Positions 34,373-45,558 of a DNA stretch of 64,000 bases are shown here, piece by piece (the first letter of the stretch is position 1; each line of letters opens with the position of its first letter). The translations under genes were made by a program, and so were the position numbers. The DNA comes from Gentiana macrophylla (lineage: Eukaryota; Streptophyta; Magnoliopsida; Gentianales; Gentianaceae). Location: positions 110,479,845 through 110,543,844 of the forward strand of contig CM047805.1 in assembly GCA_026214975.1 (NCBI GenBank). Reading direction: 5' to 3'. The notes beneath the pieces were generated by a model. It saw only the letters and a list, made by a program, of their open reading frames with translations, did not search any database and was not told the DNA's origin.

Positions 34373-37104
34373 TCAACTGGACCATCTCATTTGCATTTTC
34401 TCTTTGCTTGAAAGCATATTCTTTAAAAACTTGAAATATGATGGGATGTTAGCAATGATATCCAACATTGGCATGGTCACTTCAAATTTCCTCAACATTT
34501 CTAAAAATTTGGCTTGACTTTGGGTCAAGACCTCCTTTTTAGTTGTTTTGGGAGGAAATGGTAAAGTGGTCACGTCAAAACCCGGGGGAGGAGGGGGAAT
34601 TTTATCTTTACTACCTTTAGGCCTGAGTGGTGGCGATGGCTCTTCTTCCTTTACATCAATGATTATCGTATCCGACTTTGGCCTCGACGCTTCTTCCCAC
34701 TTTCGCTTGTATTCTTCCACTTCCCTTTCCAACCTCGAGATTCTCTCTTTCTCAGCCCTCTTTTCAACATCCTCATCAAAACCTTCTTGCTCACCCAACG
34801 GCCCTTTGTAATCACAAAATTTCTCTTTCTCGGAGTTTGGCGTCATCTTTTCAAGTTCTCGACCTTGTTGATCCGTTTTTTTACCGCTCCGGGTGACTAC
34901 CGCACAAACATCTTTTGATTCCTTGGGGTTCCTCTCTGTGTTACTAGGCAGCCCCATACTCAAAGGCGGTTGAGATCTATTCTCGGTCAACTGGCCCATC
35001 TGAATCTCCAAATTCCGTATGGCCGCTCTCTGTTCAATCACAAGCTTATTCAACTGATCAAGCCCTTCTTCCGAAGGCTTCATTTGGCTTCCCGGACTAC
35101 CCCCTTGTTGATTATTGGAGCTGTTTTGCTTATGGGCATTCGGATGTTGGTAAGTCTCAGAATTTTGGTTCCCGGCTTGTTGAGTATTCTGTTGATTGCT
35201 GCCTTGTTGCCCTTGCTCTCGACTCCCATTATCTCTATTCTGATTATTGCCCCATTGGCTTTGTCGATTCTGACCCCAACTCTGATTACTTGAATTTTGA
35301 TTTTGGCTTTCATAACCTTGGTTGTTGGAGTTTTGATGTTGTCGACCCCAACTACCTTGATTATTCTCTCTCCAACCACCTTGGAAATTCTGAGGGTTCC
35401 CTTGCTCTCTATTCTGATTCCAACCTCGGTTGCCTTGGCCTTGATTATTTTGGTTCCACCCTCGGTTGCCTCGGTCCCAATTCCCTTGGCCACCTTGATT
35501 TCCTTGGTTCCAATTTTGGGCCTTCTTGGTTGTTATTCCATGAATTCCCAAAATTCTGGTTCCTCCCATTATTCCCAGAATTGTTGTGATTCCAGCTTCC
35601 TTGGTTGTTGTTGCCCTGATTCCAATTCCCTCCAGAATTATTTCCAATGTAATTCACATCATTCGGTTGCATCTCTTCTTCCATGCCAAGTCCCATTGAT
35701 GATTCAAAATCTTGATAGTATGGTGGAGCCTGCGAGCTTGGATTATTACCCCACTGATTGTTTGGATTCGCTGGCCCACCAAAACTCTGCTGTTGCCCAA
35801 ACTGAGGGTTCTTCCCGGGACTTTGTTGACTATTACCACTCGAGCTTCCCACTCCCAATCTGTTGAGTGCGGCTACCAACTCTTCCACCACTGCAACTGG
35901 TTGTGGCTGAGACACACTTGCTATAGGTTGTTGAGGAATCGGCTGTGGGACCGGCTGTGGTGTCTGTCGAGGTAACTGTTGAGGACAAGCCGACCTACTC
36001 GGATTCGAACAAAACTGAGCTGAATGATTACCTCCACATAACTGACAAACCTGTAATGCTTCTTCCATTTTCTTCACCTTGGTTTGCAGTGCCAACAACT
36101 CATTGTGTGCAGCTGTCTCTTTGTCCAACTGTTCTTCAAGTGCCTTGACAGTTTGGTGAGACTCATTCGGGTTGTCTGTCCCTGAACTTGAGACCCATTC
36201 ATCATCCCTTTCAATTGCATCATTGATATGTTGCATAGCCAACTCGGGATCAATCCTTGTCAAACCCTTTCCACTTGCCGCATCCAAAAGATTTCTATCC
36301 GATTTATCCAAGGCTCGATAGATTTTTATGACTTGTTCAACCGTACTCAAATTGTGGGGAGGGCACTTTTTCATCAAAGCTCTGAACCTCTCAACTGTCT
36401 CTTTCATAGTCTCTCCTTTTCTCCACTTTGAAGTTATGAATTTCACGCTTCAAATCTTCAATCTTTGCCGGAGTAAAATACTTTCGAGAAAAACATCGGC
36501 CACTTCCGCCCAAGTAGATAGGGAGCCATTTGGTAAGGTATTAAACCATGTTTTTGCAGCCCCTCTCAAAGCAAACTGAAACATCATCAACTTGAGTGCC
36601 TCCTCGGTCACTCCATTATACTTCAATGTCGAAATTATTTGTAGGTAATTGTCCAAAAACTCATTAGGATCCTCATTCCTTTTTCCCATAGAAAACCGCA
36701 TTCTCACCGATAAGATTTATGACATTTTGCTTCGGTTCCATGTTGTTAGCATGGACAATGGAATTTCGATTGGATTGTGGCGATCCCTTGGTATGGAGTA
36801 ACCACATAATCTCTCATTTGAAACAAACCTTGATTGGCGGTGGGTCATTCTAGCTCTTTGTTGATTCACGTTATTACGATTAGCTTGAAGAAGGCGATTA
36901 CGTGCCGCTAATTGTTGAACCAAGCGAAGTAAGTCGATTGTCCCGACCAGTGCTTGTTGTTGAAGTTGTACATTTCCTTCCAAGGCGGGATCGAACAAAT
37001 TCCTCCCATCTGTCCTTGCAACCAAAGGAGAGGTTTCTTTCACGTGGAGGAGGGGTGTTTAGATGGCCCAATCCTCCAACTTGAGATGTATCATCACCAT
37101 TCAA
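34373..37104 (-). pseudogene. Element E Gag with zinc knuckle and long Asn/Gln/Gly-rich region
   Basis: Gag packages the element RNA. From right to left on the minus strand there is an amino-terminal part near 36720-37100. The retrotransposon gag core follows at 36450-36707 (FALRGAAKTWFNTLPNGSLS), then the helical part at 36100-36446. A short zinc knuckle C-x2-C-x4-H-x4-C (CQLCGGNHSAQFC) is near 36000-36045. A Pro/Gln-rich stretch follows, then about 200 residues very rich in Asn, Gln and Gly (35100-35650). A charged coiled-coil tail (ISRLEREVEEYKRKWEEASR) ends in a linker to protease. Frames change near 36450, 35500 and 37040. Several long plus-strand ORFs over 34500-35900 are antisense shadows of the low-complexity repeat. 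Confidence 0.9.
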
Positions 37105-37362
37105 CCTATCTCTTCCATTTGGTCGTCATACTTTCTTCCTCTAAAGAAGAATGAAGCTTCTTGTCCGTCCACGGTGTGCGAAGCCGAGGAAGACGATCTT
37201 TTCCTCAATTGGCGTGCGTGCTATCAATCTCCGGGTAAAAGGCTCTGAGGAGTCCCGAACTCCGGGTCATACACCGCAAGTCAAATCAAACAACGGGGAA
37301 AACAATAAAGAAAGCGACCTAAGCCCAAGCTTTGGTCAACTTTTGTGATATCAAAGCGTTAC
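37105..37362 (-). other. Element E untranslated leader
   Basis: Lies between the primer site and the first recognisable gag residues. No other signal seen. Confidence 0.6.
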
Positions 37363-37382
37363 CAATCCCGGCAGCGGCGCCA
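37363..37382 (-). other. Primer-binding site, tRNA-Asp type (element E)
   Basis: The minus strand reads TGGCGCCGCTGCCGGGATTG three bases inside the LTR. It closely matches the tRNA-Asp complement used by Athila elements (TGGCGCCGTTGCCGGGGA). Confidence 0.88.
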
Positions 37383-38367
37383 ACTTGATAAGCGGATTTT
37401 CTACGGTCCGGTCGATCAAGTAAAAACTCAAACCTTAGCAAAATCTACTTTCTAACGGCAGTGGACCGGGTCGATTGCGAGATAGTGCTTGAGGAGTCCG
37501 AGGTCGAACCCACGAGATTGGTTTTGAATACCACAGTTGACTTAGCACTCGATTCAGTCAAGCAGATAGATATGAAGTTATACTCTCGCATAAAAGAAAG
37601 ATTACACTACTCGGAATTCTAAGCGATTAAAAGAAGTATGGCGAACTACGATCCAAATGGATTACTTTACCATTAGAATGATTGCCCTGGGAGTGTGCCT
37701 TACTCTACCTTGCCGTCTAACAATAACTCATAGGACAAACCCCGTATTGGGACTAAACTTGATGACTAGGGCGTCAATCTAGTACACGGGTAGGTGTCAG
37801 ACTACCTTTCAAGCCCAAAACTTCTACGGTCCCGAAACCCCGTTCCCACACGTCGCCGCAACATACATTTATAAGCTAACGTGTGTGCAACAATGAACAA
37901 TGTTGTCAATATCATTCAAAGCTATTAAAACAATCAAAACAAGTTTCGTGATATGGATTATCGATTAGAACGTTAAATTACGCGCTACACTACCTCCCGG
38001 TTCGTCTCTCTAATGGTGTTTCACCCACCTTCACATAGTTCAACCATACGAAGAATCTAGCTACTCATAATCGAATCTATGTTATACAAACAAGATAAAA
38101 GCATCACAACAACAATAAAACAACAAGAACACATACCCATTTCGATTCAAATTGAAGAACCAAATTCGAGCTCCAAAAAGGACAAATCTTGTCACTTGAA
38201 ATGTTACAAATCGAAGCTAAAAGTTGTATAATAAAAGAGAGGATCGAAAGACGATTCTAATGATATATAGCACGTTATCTAACACCTTGGGACGAAGAAA
38301 ATCGCCCAAAATCGCCTAAGAGAAGTTTGAGGCGGTTTGTTGTTCCATTAGGGTTGGAATGAGGGAG

Positions 38368-38375
38368 TATTTATA
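38368..38375 (-). promoter_or_regulatory. TATA box of element E LTR
   Basis: TATAAATA on the minus strand within CCACCTATAAATACTCCC, the usual promoter position in an LTR of this size. Confidence 0.6.
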
Positions 38376-38556
38376 GGTGGAGGAGAAAAATACGCGGCAA
38401 ACCGGCCTGGGCGCCGATCCAGCCATTCTAAACGCTTGATCCGAGCTCGGACGCTTGAGTCGAGGGCTTCGACACCGATTCACTGAGTTTTGCATGAAGA
38501 TGGAAGCTTGTTCTTGAGTGGACGCTTTCGTCGAGAATGGCCGTCAGTATTTCCAC

Positions 38557-39070
38557 CATAACTTCACTTCTAGGGATCCAAATGAGATGATTCAAGATGC
38601 ATTGGAAAGCTGATTCATTCCTATACAACTTTCATCAAGACAACTTTCCCTGAAAATGCCTCCAAGTGTGACCAAAATGCCCATGAAGTGACTGGTTCTG
38701 CTTTGAATCGCTTGGACGCCCGTCCACTGAAGATCTCAACTCTCTGAATCAAATTGGGCATTCGGGACGCCCGTTTGCACATCCTGGACGCCCGTCCACA
38801 TCCCCGGACGCTCGTCCACTTTTCTGGACGCTCGTCCACTTGAAGTCTCAACTCTCTGCATCAAAAAAGGCACCCTGGACGCCAGTTCATATTTCTGGAC
38901 GCCAGTCCAGAACCCAGCTCCAGTCTTTTGCTCATAACTTCACTTCTAGGGCTCCAAATGAGGTGATTCAACATGCGTTGGAAATCTCTTTCAATCCTCT
39001 ACAACTTGCATCAAGACACCTGGACCAGAAAATGCCTCCATCATAGGCCAAAATGCTGCTGAAGTGAACG
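38557..39070. repeat. Imperfect 375-bp tandem duplication in element E LTR
   Basis: CATAACTTCACTTCTAGGG and about 130 following bases at 38557-38690 recur at 38932-39065. They share CCAAATGAG, TTCAA.ATGC.TTGGAAA, CTACAACTT and GAAAATGCCTCC. Confidence 0.85.
38713..38909. repeat. Dyad array TGGACG-NN-CGTCCA in element E LTR
   Basis: TGGACGCCCGTCCA at 38713-38726 and 38785-38798; CGGACGCTCGTCCA at 38805-38818; TGGACGCTCGTCCA at 38825-38838; TGGACGCCAGTCCA at 38896-38909; weaker copies near 38763 and 38875. The same dyad is arrayed in the LTRs of element C. Confidence 0.9.
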
Positions 39071-39433
39071 TAGGGTGAGGGCAACAATTATCTTCTTCCT
39101 TTTCTTCATTTTTCTCCTTCTTTGGCTCATTCTTGCACCTTGATGATACTTCTCATCATAAATATTTGCCTTCCGGGTTCTCGAGACACCCTATTCCTGC
39201 ATCCATATGAAACAACAAGCAAGCGTGTAACCCGCAAACTACGGGTGCTCGGAAAAGCAGTATAAAATGCTAAAATAAGGCCGAGTTTACGGAAAACCGA
39301 TCACTTCGCCGTGCAACAAAACTTCATTTCATACTCAAAGCAGGTCTAAACTTACTCGAAACATGCCAGAAATGTGATAATCGTGGGCTAAACTGCACAG
39401 AAATGTACAGTAAAGTTGGTTCCTATCATTGTA

Positions 39434-40287
39434 TTTGATGAACCTAAGTTTCTTTGGAATGGAAGATGAAGTTTCGTGAACTCTTTGAAAATCTCCAAGT
39501 CACTGATCCAGAATGTGTTGATGTTTTGGAAAGGATAAATGACTTAAAAGTTTCTGACTCTGCCCCTGCTGAAAAACCTGCTAGTAACACTAATGATGCA
39601 ACAACAGATGCAGTTCAAGGATCTGCTGAACCCTCACTGAAGCAACAACAGAGCCTACTAAAGATGAAACTCCTGTAAATCAAACAAATCATGATTTACA
39701 ATGGTTGAAAGATCACCCTGCTGAACAAGTAATTGGTAACATACCACAAGGTGTAAGGACTAGAAGACAATAGGAAGCAATGTTTACTTGTTTTCTATCT
39801 CAAATGGAGCCTAAAGTTGTTGAAGAAGCAATATCTGATCCAGATTGGATAATTGCTATGCAAGAAGAATTGAATGAATTTGAAAGAAATCAAGTTTGGA
39901 CACTAGTGGAAAGGCCTAATCATGCAAATGTAATTGGAACTAAATGGGTATACATAAACAAATTGGATGAATATGGTACCATTGTAAGGAATAAGGCCAG
40001 ACTAGTGGCAAAAGGCTATTCTCAAGCTGAAGGAATAGATATGGATGAGACATATGCCCCAGTTGCAAGATTCGAAGCTATACCAGATGGATGTTAAAAG
40101 TGCATTTTTGAATGGCATTCTGGAAGAAGAGGTTTATGTTCAGCAACCTCCTGGTTTTGAAGTTAAAGATCAAGAAGATAAAGTGTACAGACTCAACAAA
40201 GCGCTTTATGGTTTGAAACAAGCACCAAGAGCATGGTATGAAACCCTATCTCAATTCTTTGTGGACAATGGTTTTACCAAAGGTACC
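39434..40287 (+). pseudogene. Sirevirus (Copia) pol: linker and reverse transcriptase, left part
   Basis: Outermost element of the nest, on the plus strand. It opens in the region after integrase (FDEPKF near 39434, then MEDEV). It then enters the linker ending WLKDHPAEQVIGNIPQGVRT and the RT start near 39780 ([20 protein letters not shown], then [32 protein letters not shown]). After VARFEAI some 15-20 codons are missing before [37 protein letters not shown] follows. The frame is cut by element F after GFTKGT and continues in frame at 63709. Its 5' half should lie left of element E but is lost in the gap. Frameshifts near 39460 and 40075 make it non-functional. Confidence 0.92.
40283..40287. 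repeat. Target-site duplication GTACC, left copy (element F)
   Basis: Repeated at 63704-63708. Removing element F and one copy restores an unbroken pol reading frame, which proves the insertion. Confidence 0.93.
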
Positions 40288-42053
40288 TATTGGTCCCTTG
40301 GAAAGGCTAGCACAAGTTTAGAGGGGGTGAATAAACTTGTCACCACATCGCTCCCAAAAACTGAATCTAAAACAGATTGAGTTCAACTAAAGCTTGTGCG
40401 GAGTTAATCAAACTCAATCGAGTATAAGTCAAATCTTGACTTATCCTTAGTCTATTTACCCGGCAAATGGATTAAATTAAGCCTTTATAAAATATGAATT
40501 ATCGGATGATATGTTGAATCGGTTTCTTATGTTTCTTTGAATGTGTGAACTAGATGATTATGACGATAATGCAGTAAGTAAATACGTAATGTAAATAAAC
40601 AAGAATTATAGAGGCTCCAGGTGGTGTAATCCTGTCAGTCCTCTCTTCCTCTGTGATGCGGAGGAAAATTCCACTAGAACTTCTTTGAGATGGCCCGGTT
40701 ACAAAAAGTTCTAAACTGATATTCCTTGACTAATCCCTAGCTTCACTATCTAAACACTTGTAGAACAGGTAGAATGGCCGCTCTTCAATTGTTTGAAACA
40801 CTGGTCCTTGGAGGGTTGAATTGCCTCTTCACCAGCTCATCAAAAACACAGTCTTCCTGACTGCACTCAACTGTCCTTCACACCTTCTTGGTGTTTCACA
40901 GTCTAAAACCTTTGATAAAATCAAAGTTGAGACTTGAATCAATAACTATGATTCAATTGTGATTTGAGCTTTTTTTCTAGATAAAAGATTTTATGCACAG
41001 CTCTGATTTCTTCAAATGATAGATCTTGATAAACTTGAATGCTAATGAACACTTGAAGAAATCTCTTGATCTTGCAATTAAGTGTTTTACAGGAATTCTC
41101 TTGATTTACATTCCCCCTTGATATGAGCTTAATTGACTTGATTGATTATTAGAATTCCGGCCCCCTTCTTTTCGTAAAAGAATCAGCCTATTTATAGGGG
41201 TTTATCTAACGATCAGATTATATGAATTTGAATCCTTGTAGCCGTTAGTGGTCCTGCTTTCTTGCTTGTACGTTGCTGTCAGAACGGATAGATTATCCTC
41301 CAATCATATCGCTTGTACTATAATGGTTGAATTCTTCTTCAGTTTTACTTAACCAACAGTTCCAAAACTGATTCACTGAGAATATTGTCAGCTCTCAGCT
41401 CCTAAGAGTTTTAACTGAGTTTTTACTCTTCTTCAAGAACTCAGTACTCTTCCTTTCATCTGATATAATTGATCTAATCAGAGTACACCATTTTAAATCA
41501 AACAACAAAGACATCATTGTCCTTATGTGTCTTAGCTCTCCATACAGGATCTACATAGTCAGTTCAGGTTAACACAGACTTGCCTGAAGTCTAACTTATA
41601 TAGTCTCGACTTAGTCTTCATAAACTAAGTTTGAACCCTCAGTTCTTCAGTCTTCAATAACTGAGTTTGAACCCTCAGTCCTTCAGTCTTCAATAACTGA
41701 GTTTGAACGCTCAATTCTTCAGTCTTCAAAGTAAGTCAGTTGAGTCTGTTCCCTCAGTGAACTTACCTATTACAGATCTTCTTTGATGCGCTCAGTTTTC
41801 CAGTTTCTTATAGAATCTCAGTTTAACTAACTTCTAGTTTCTCGTTTTCTCAGTTCACAAACTAGAACAATTACAGTGCTTGTCTGATTTAACATATACA
41901 AATATCAGACTCTAGTAAATCCTATACATTGATATCTAGACAACTTTTTGCTTTGCACTATAACAGGTAGTTATGACACTTCATCAATGAGGTCTAAAGC
42001 AATAACTGAATAAGTGATGAATCATCATCAAAACGTAAATTTTATTTCCAACA
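40288..42053 (-). repeat. Element F 3' LTR
   Basis: On the plus strand it starts TATTGGTCCC (TG changed to TA) and ends TTATTTCCAACA. TATA (minus strand) at 41189-41196. It holds three 36-bp repeat units at 41618-41725, whereas the 5' LTR holds one, which explains most of the 80-bp length difference. Confidence 0.92.
41618..41725. repeat. 36-bp tandem repeat, three units, in element F 3' LTR
   Basis: Units of the form ATAACTGAGTTTGAACCCTC plus AGT.CTTCAGTCTTCA. Only one unit is present at about 63340-63380 in the other LTR. Confidence 0.88.
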
Positions 42054-42069
42054 ATTTCCCCTTTTTTGA
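42054..42069 (-). promoter_or_regulatory. Polypurine tract of element F
   Basis: The minus strand reads CAAAAAAGGGGAAAT next to the LTR, matching the tract of element A at 13619-13630. Confidence 0.85.
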
Positions 42070-42226
42070 TGATGTCAATACCCTCCTTAAAAGAAATGCA
42101 AAAAGATAAAACAAAATACTGATAAATAACACGATTTGGCGAGAAATCGAGAATTTATTGATAAATGAGTTACTGAGCTGTGTAATAAAATACAACATAA
42201 TAGAAAGAGCTAAAAGATAGCTTTTT

Positions 42227-43519
42227 TTATTTAACAGTTAAACTAAATTGATTGTCATAAGCCTCAGTAACATTCTTCATAGCATCATTTGTTGCAGTGC
42301 TTTCGATTCCATGGATGATTGCCCATATGTTCCATGACTCAGACAAATTGTGCTTGCTGAAGAAATTGCTCTTGAATAGAATTGCGAAGGTAAAAACAGA
42401 TGTCCTTAGTCTTTCATTTGTGGCTGTTTTTAATAGATTCTGAACAAACTCAGGTTCAGTCTTTTTAACCTTGTCTGATGCTTTGTCTAGAATACCATCC
42501 CTTTCCCATTTCTTAAGTTTGTTCTAGAAATGCATGAGAATCTTTTGCATATGTAGGAATGTTTCTAGAGATTCTTGTCATGACTCACCTTCTCTGGTTG
42601 GTAAAACTTTGAATAAGTTGTAGAGACGAAAATCCAAGCGAAGTCTTTTCTCAGTTCGTTCTTAGTATTTAGCAATCAGCTCAATCTCCTCATCAGTGAA
42701 TATTCCTCTTGCTTTCTTCAATTCAGTCAGCTTATCATCAATGTTTCCAAGCACTTGTGGCATCTCAGTTGCATGGACTTTTAAAATATCTAAACTTTCA
42801 CCCTTATTGACATCATCTTTATCAATCAGGCTCTTGATGTAAGCGTTCAGGTTCTGCTGAGTTGATGTCAAAATGGTTTGAGCTACAACTGAATCTTTCA
42901 TGCCATTTTCCATCGGTCATTCATCAACCAGATTATTGAGAATCCCTTCCCATCTATCTTGGGTTTCATCTCTCCTTGCATCATTTTCAATGGTTGTTTT
43001 TCAAGCTCAATCGAGTATTTTTGTGATTGCTAGTGACGATATCCATTTTCATTTCCAGTTCGCTTATTTCATTCTTGCTGGCTTCTCGGTTTTTAGAACT
43101 TTTCCAAACAAACTGTTATCGTCCTTCTGAATTCTGATTATCTCATTATGATAGAACTTAATGAGATCCACTTGAGTTGGTATGTCTTTCGAGGTTCCGG
43201 CTTGTTGTTCACTGACTTTGCTTTTCTCAGCCTTAGTTGACTTAGTTTGCTTAAGAGGTGAGGATCAACTTGTTTTGATTTTCCTTCTATTCTTCAGATT
43301 GCTCTTGAATAGAATTCCCTGTTTTCAAATTTCTTCCAGATTTGATTGATCAACATTTGCTGCTGGTGACATTTGCACGTTGAATTCATCATCGGATCCT
43401 TCACCAGCCATGTCAGCTTCAGTTCTTGCTATTTCTGCCACAGATTTATCAGTAGGAGATTGATTACCTTCTCCTTCTTCTTCTCGTACATCCGATTCAG
43501 TTCTAGAGCTAGAACTTCC
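42227..43519 (-). pseudogene. Element F long ORF, 3' part (unknown protein)
   Basis: Continuation of the ORF at 58275-60350 beyond element G. Removing G and one CTTCC copy lets the frame run on through a Ser-rich stretch (GSSSSRTESD). The protein is hydrophilic, with many Glu, Lys and Ser; the best open segment is 42662-42913 (TSTQQNLNAYIKSLIDKDDV). It ends with FSLTVK and a TAA at 42227-42229, about 160 bp before the polypurine tract. Several in-frame stops are present. No domain recognised. It occupies the same place as the 12870-13495 ORF of element A, but I see no clear similarity between them. Confidence 0.55.
43515..43519. repeat. Target-site duplication CTTCC, left copy (element G)
   Basis: Repeated at 58275-58279; shows that G inserted into F. 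Confidence 0.92.
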
Positions 43520-44135
43520 TGTTAGGAAATCTACGCGGGAACGCAGCGGAATTTAAAATTTTATTTCCTTTTAACCAGGATCGACTTCGTTTAAGCAATA
43601 AAAAAACAAGTAGTAGACGGTGGTTACCTTGGTTGATCTATAAGATCGACGCTTTGACCGTCTAAGGAGAGTAGTTCTGCATAGAGCCGCCCAAGCGTTC
43701 GGCCTCTACCGCTAGTCCACACGAACAGCCCTCCGGAATCCCATCATGGATTGCTATTGGAAAACTCCGGTTCTGCTAGACCGGCCCTTTTCCCTCTCTC
43801 AAACTCTCTATAGGATGCTCTATTTTACACAAGAACTATTAGTTCTAGGAATTGTGATGTACAAAAAAGCTTGACACCCACCTCTTATTTATAGTGAGAG
43901 GTGGCGCCCCAATAGAGTAGAAAGGAAGAAAACTTTTTCCCAATAAAATAAGGAAAATATATTTGATTGATTTATCTCATTTATTATAATATCTTATATT
44001 AAATAAATCTAGGATATTGTCAATATCTTATATTGAATATTCCTAAGATATTGTCAATATCTAATATTGACAATCTTTATTTTATTACCATAAATCAATT
44101 TACACATGTGTATATATCACATATATATATAACAC

Positions 44136-44217
<82 letters not shown>

Positions 44218-45545
44218 TGAAAACAAATGTGCACAAGCACATTCCAAGTGCAAGTCACGCTTGTGACTATATATATTTAATAATTAATATCTTATATTAA
44301 TATATGGTAATCTTATTAATTAAATTGCACAATCCAAGTGTATCATATACACACACAAATTGCGCCACCTTAGCCAATAAATTGGCATCCGGAATATTCT
44401 TTAATTAATATAATATCATTAATATCTTGTATTATATTTATTCATAATAAATAAATACCACCATATTAATTTACCACTATAACCTTTATAGTACGAGATA
44501 AAATTTCCTTATTTGGTTATCATCTATAACCACATTTTAATCCGTCTAGATGTTCATATGTGTGTGACCCGATAGGCTTCCGAATATGTTGGCCGTAGAC
44601 ACAAAGTGCAAAATACGAAAATGCCCTTCATACCTAACGATCACGGGATAGCGTCTAGCAACACACCGTGACCCCAATCATCGGAAGAGTCAAATGCAAT
44701 GACTACTACCTTTCATGTGAAAGCGATTACCGTGTAACTTACAATCTATCATTTGTAATAATATCCATACGGTCGTTAGTCGAGTGTCAAAACATCAACG
44801 ACCGTATCTTATAATCTGGATATCATGCTCTCTCGAAGTAACTTATTTACTCCCACTTTGCAAAGAATCATGAGAGTAAGACATTCCTTATAAGAAGGCC
44901 ATTTCGGATATTCGATCCCAATCATAGGATACGCGATTCCCGGACGACCAATCATGTATACTCCGCGATGCTTGAAGATCATACCCAATCACTACCGCAT
45001 GATCGCCCCGTGGCTGGGAAATCTCAATAGTGTCAAAGCATGACAATCCACACCGTGATGCCATGAAGACTCCGGTCCAAAGGATAATTACACAACGGCC
45101 ACATAGTGTGACACTTATCCGTGTAAGTGGGTCGACCTAACGATCGCATTCTCTAATACACGCCCACGCATGGTCAAGTGTCTCTACACTTCGATAGACG
45201 AGATCTATCCCTGCCCTTAAAGACAGAAGACATCTAATACGTGCTAGTCTGTTTATACTATCAATGCCCTGTTTAGTAGTACATTAGCCTAGAGACATTT
45301 AAGTATCAAACTTATTAGAGTGATTAGAGATCTCATCAACCATAATCGCCTATCATGGTTTCTCTATCACAGTTTAATACTAAGGACGTTATTATATAAC
45401 AATTCATAATTGGTTCTTTAAAAGAACAAATATATGACAACAGAAAAGCCATTTTATATATGCATAAACATAAAGAAATAGTAGAAATGATCCGACCCGG
45501 TCGGATCCGGTCCAACCCAATTGGGTTTAGGACACTATTCCAACA
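43520..45545 (-). repeat. Element G 3' LTR
   Basis: On the plus strand starts TGTTAGGAAATCTACGCGGG and ends GGACACTATTCCAACA. It is collinear with 56280-58274. Minus-strand TATA at 43886-43893. Confidence 0.93.
44142..44215. repeat. (AT)n microsatellite in element G 3' LTR
   Basis: About 74 bp of nearly pure AT repeats. The other LTR has a mixed TA/CA tract at about 56880-56935. Confidence 0.95.
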
Positions 45546-45558
45546 ATCTCCCACTTGG
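45546..45558 (-). promoter_or_regulatory. Polypurine tract of element G
   Basis: The minus strand reads CCAAGTGGGAGAT immediately before the 3' LTR. Confidence 0.85.

Larger units (their letters stand above)
32135..39428 (-). mobile_element. Element E: Athila-type Gypsy retrotransposon, 3' part lost in gap
   Basis: Read on the minus strand: LTR 37386-39428, tRNA-Asp-type primer site, leader, gag, protease, reverse transcriptase and RNase H, then the N gap. Integrase, any env-like ORF and the 3' LTR are missing. The primer type, the DLGAS protease site, the FMDD reverse transcriptase box and the [11 protein letters not shown] end of RNase H all point to the Athila lineage. It sits inside the integrase-to-RT linker of the plus-strand Sirevirus that resumes at 39429. 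Confidence 0.9.
37386..39428 (-). repeat. Element E 5' LTR
   Basis: On the plus strand starts TGATAAGCGG and ends GTTCCTATCA, giving inverted TGATA/TATCA ends. It contains a minus-strand TATAAATA at 38368-38375, a dyad array at 38713-38909 and an internal duplication. The partner LTR would lie in the gap. Confidence 0.85.

Noticed and set aside
34548..35975. Several plus-strand ORFs of 70-190 codons
   Set aside because: They are antisense to the Asn/Gln-rich gag of element E, and the low-complexity codons leave the other strand open. The minus-strand frames hold the recognisable gag and zinc knuckle.
44033..44266. 77-codon ORF of repeated Ile-Tyr
   Set aside because: Pure translation of the (AT)n microsatellite in an LTR.
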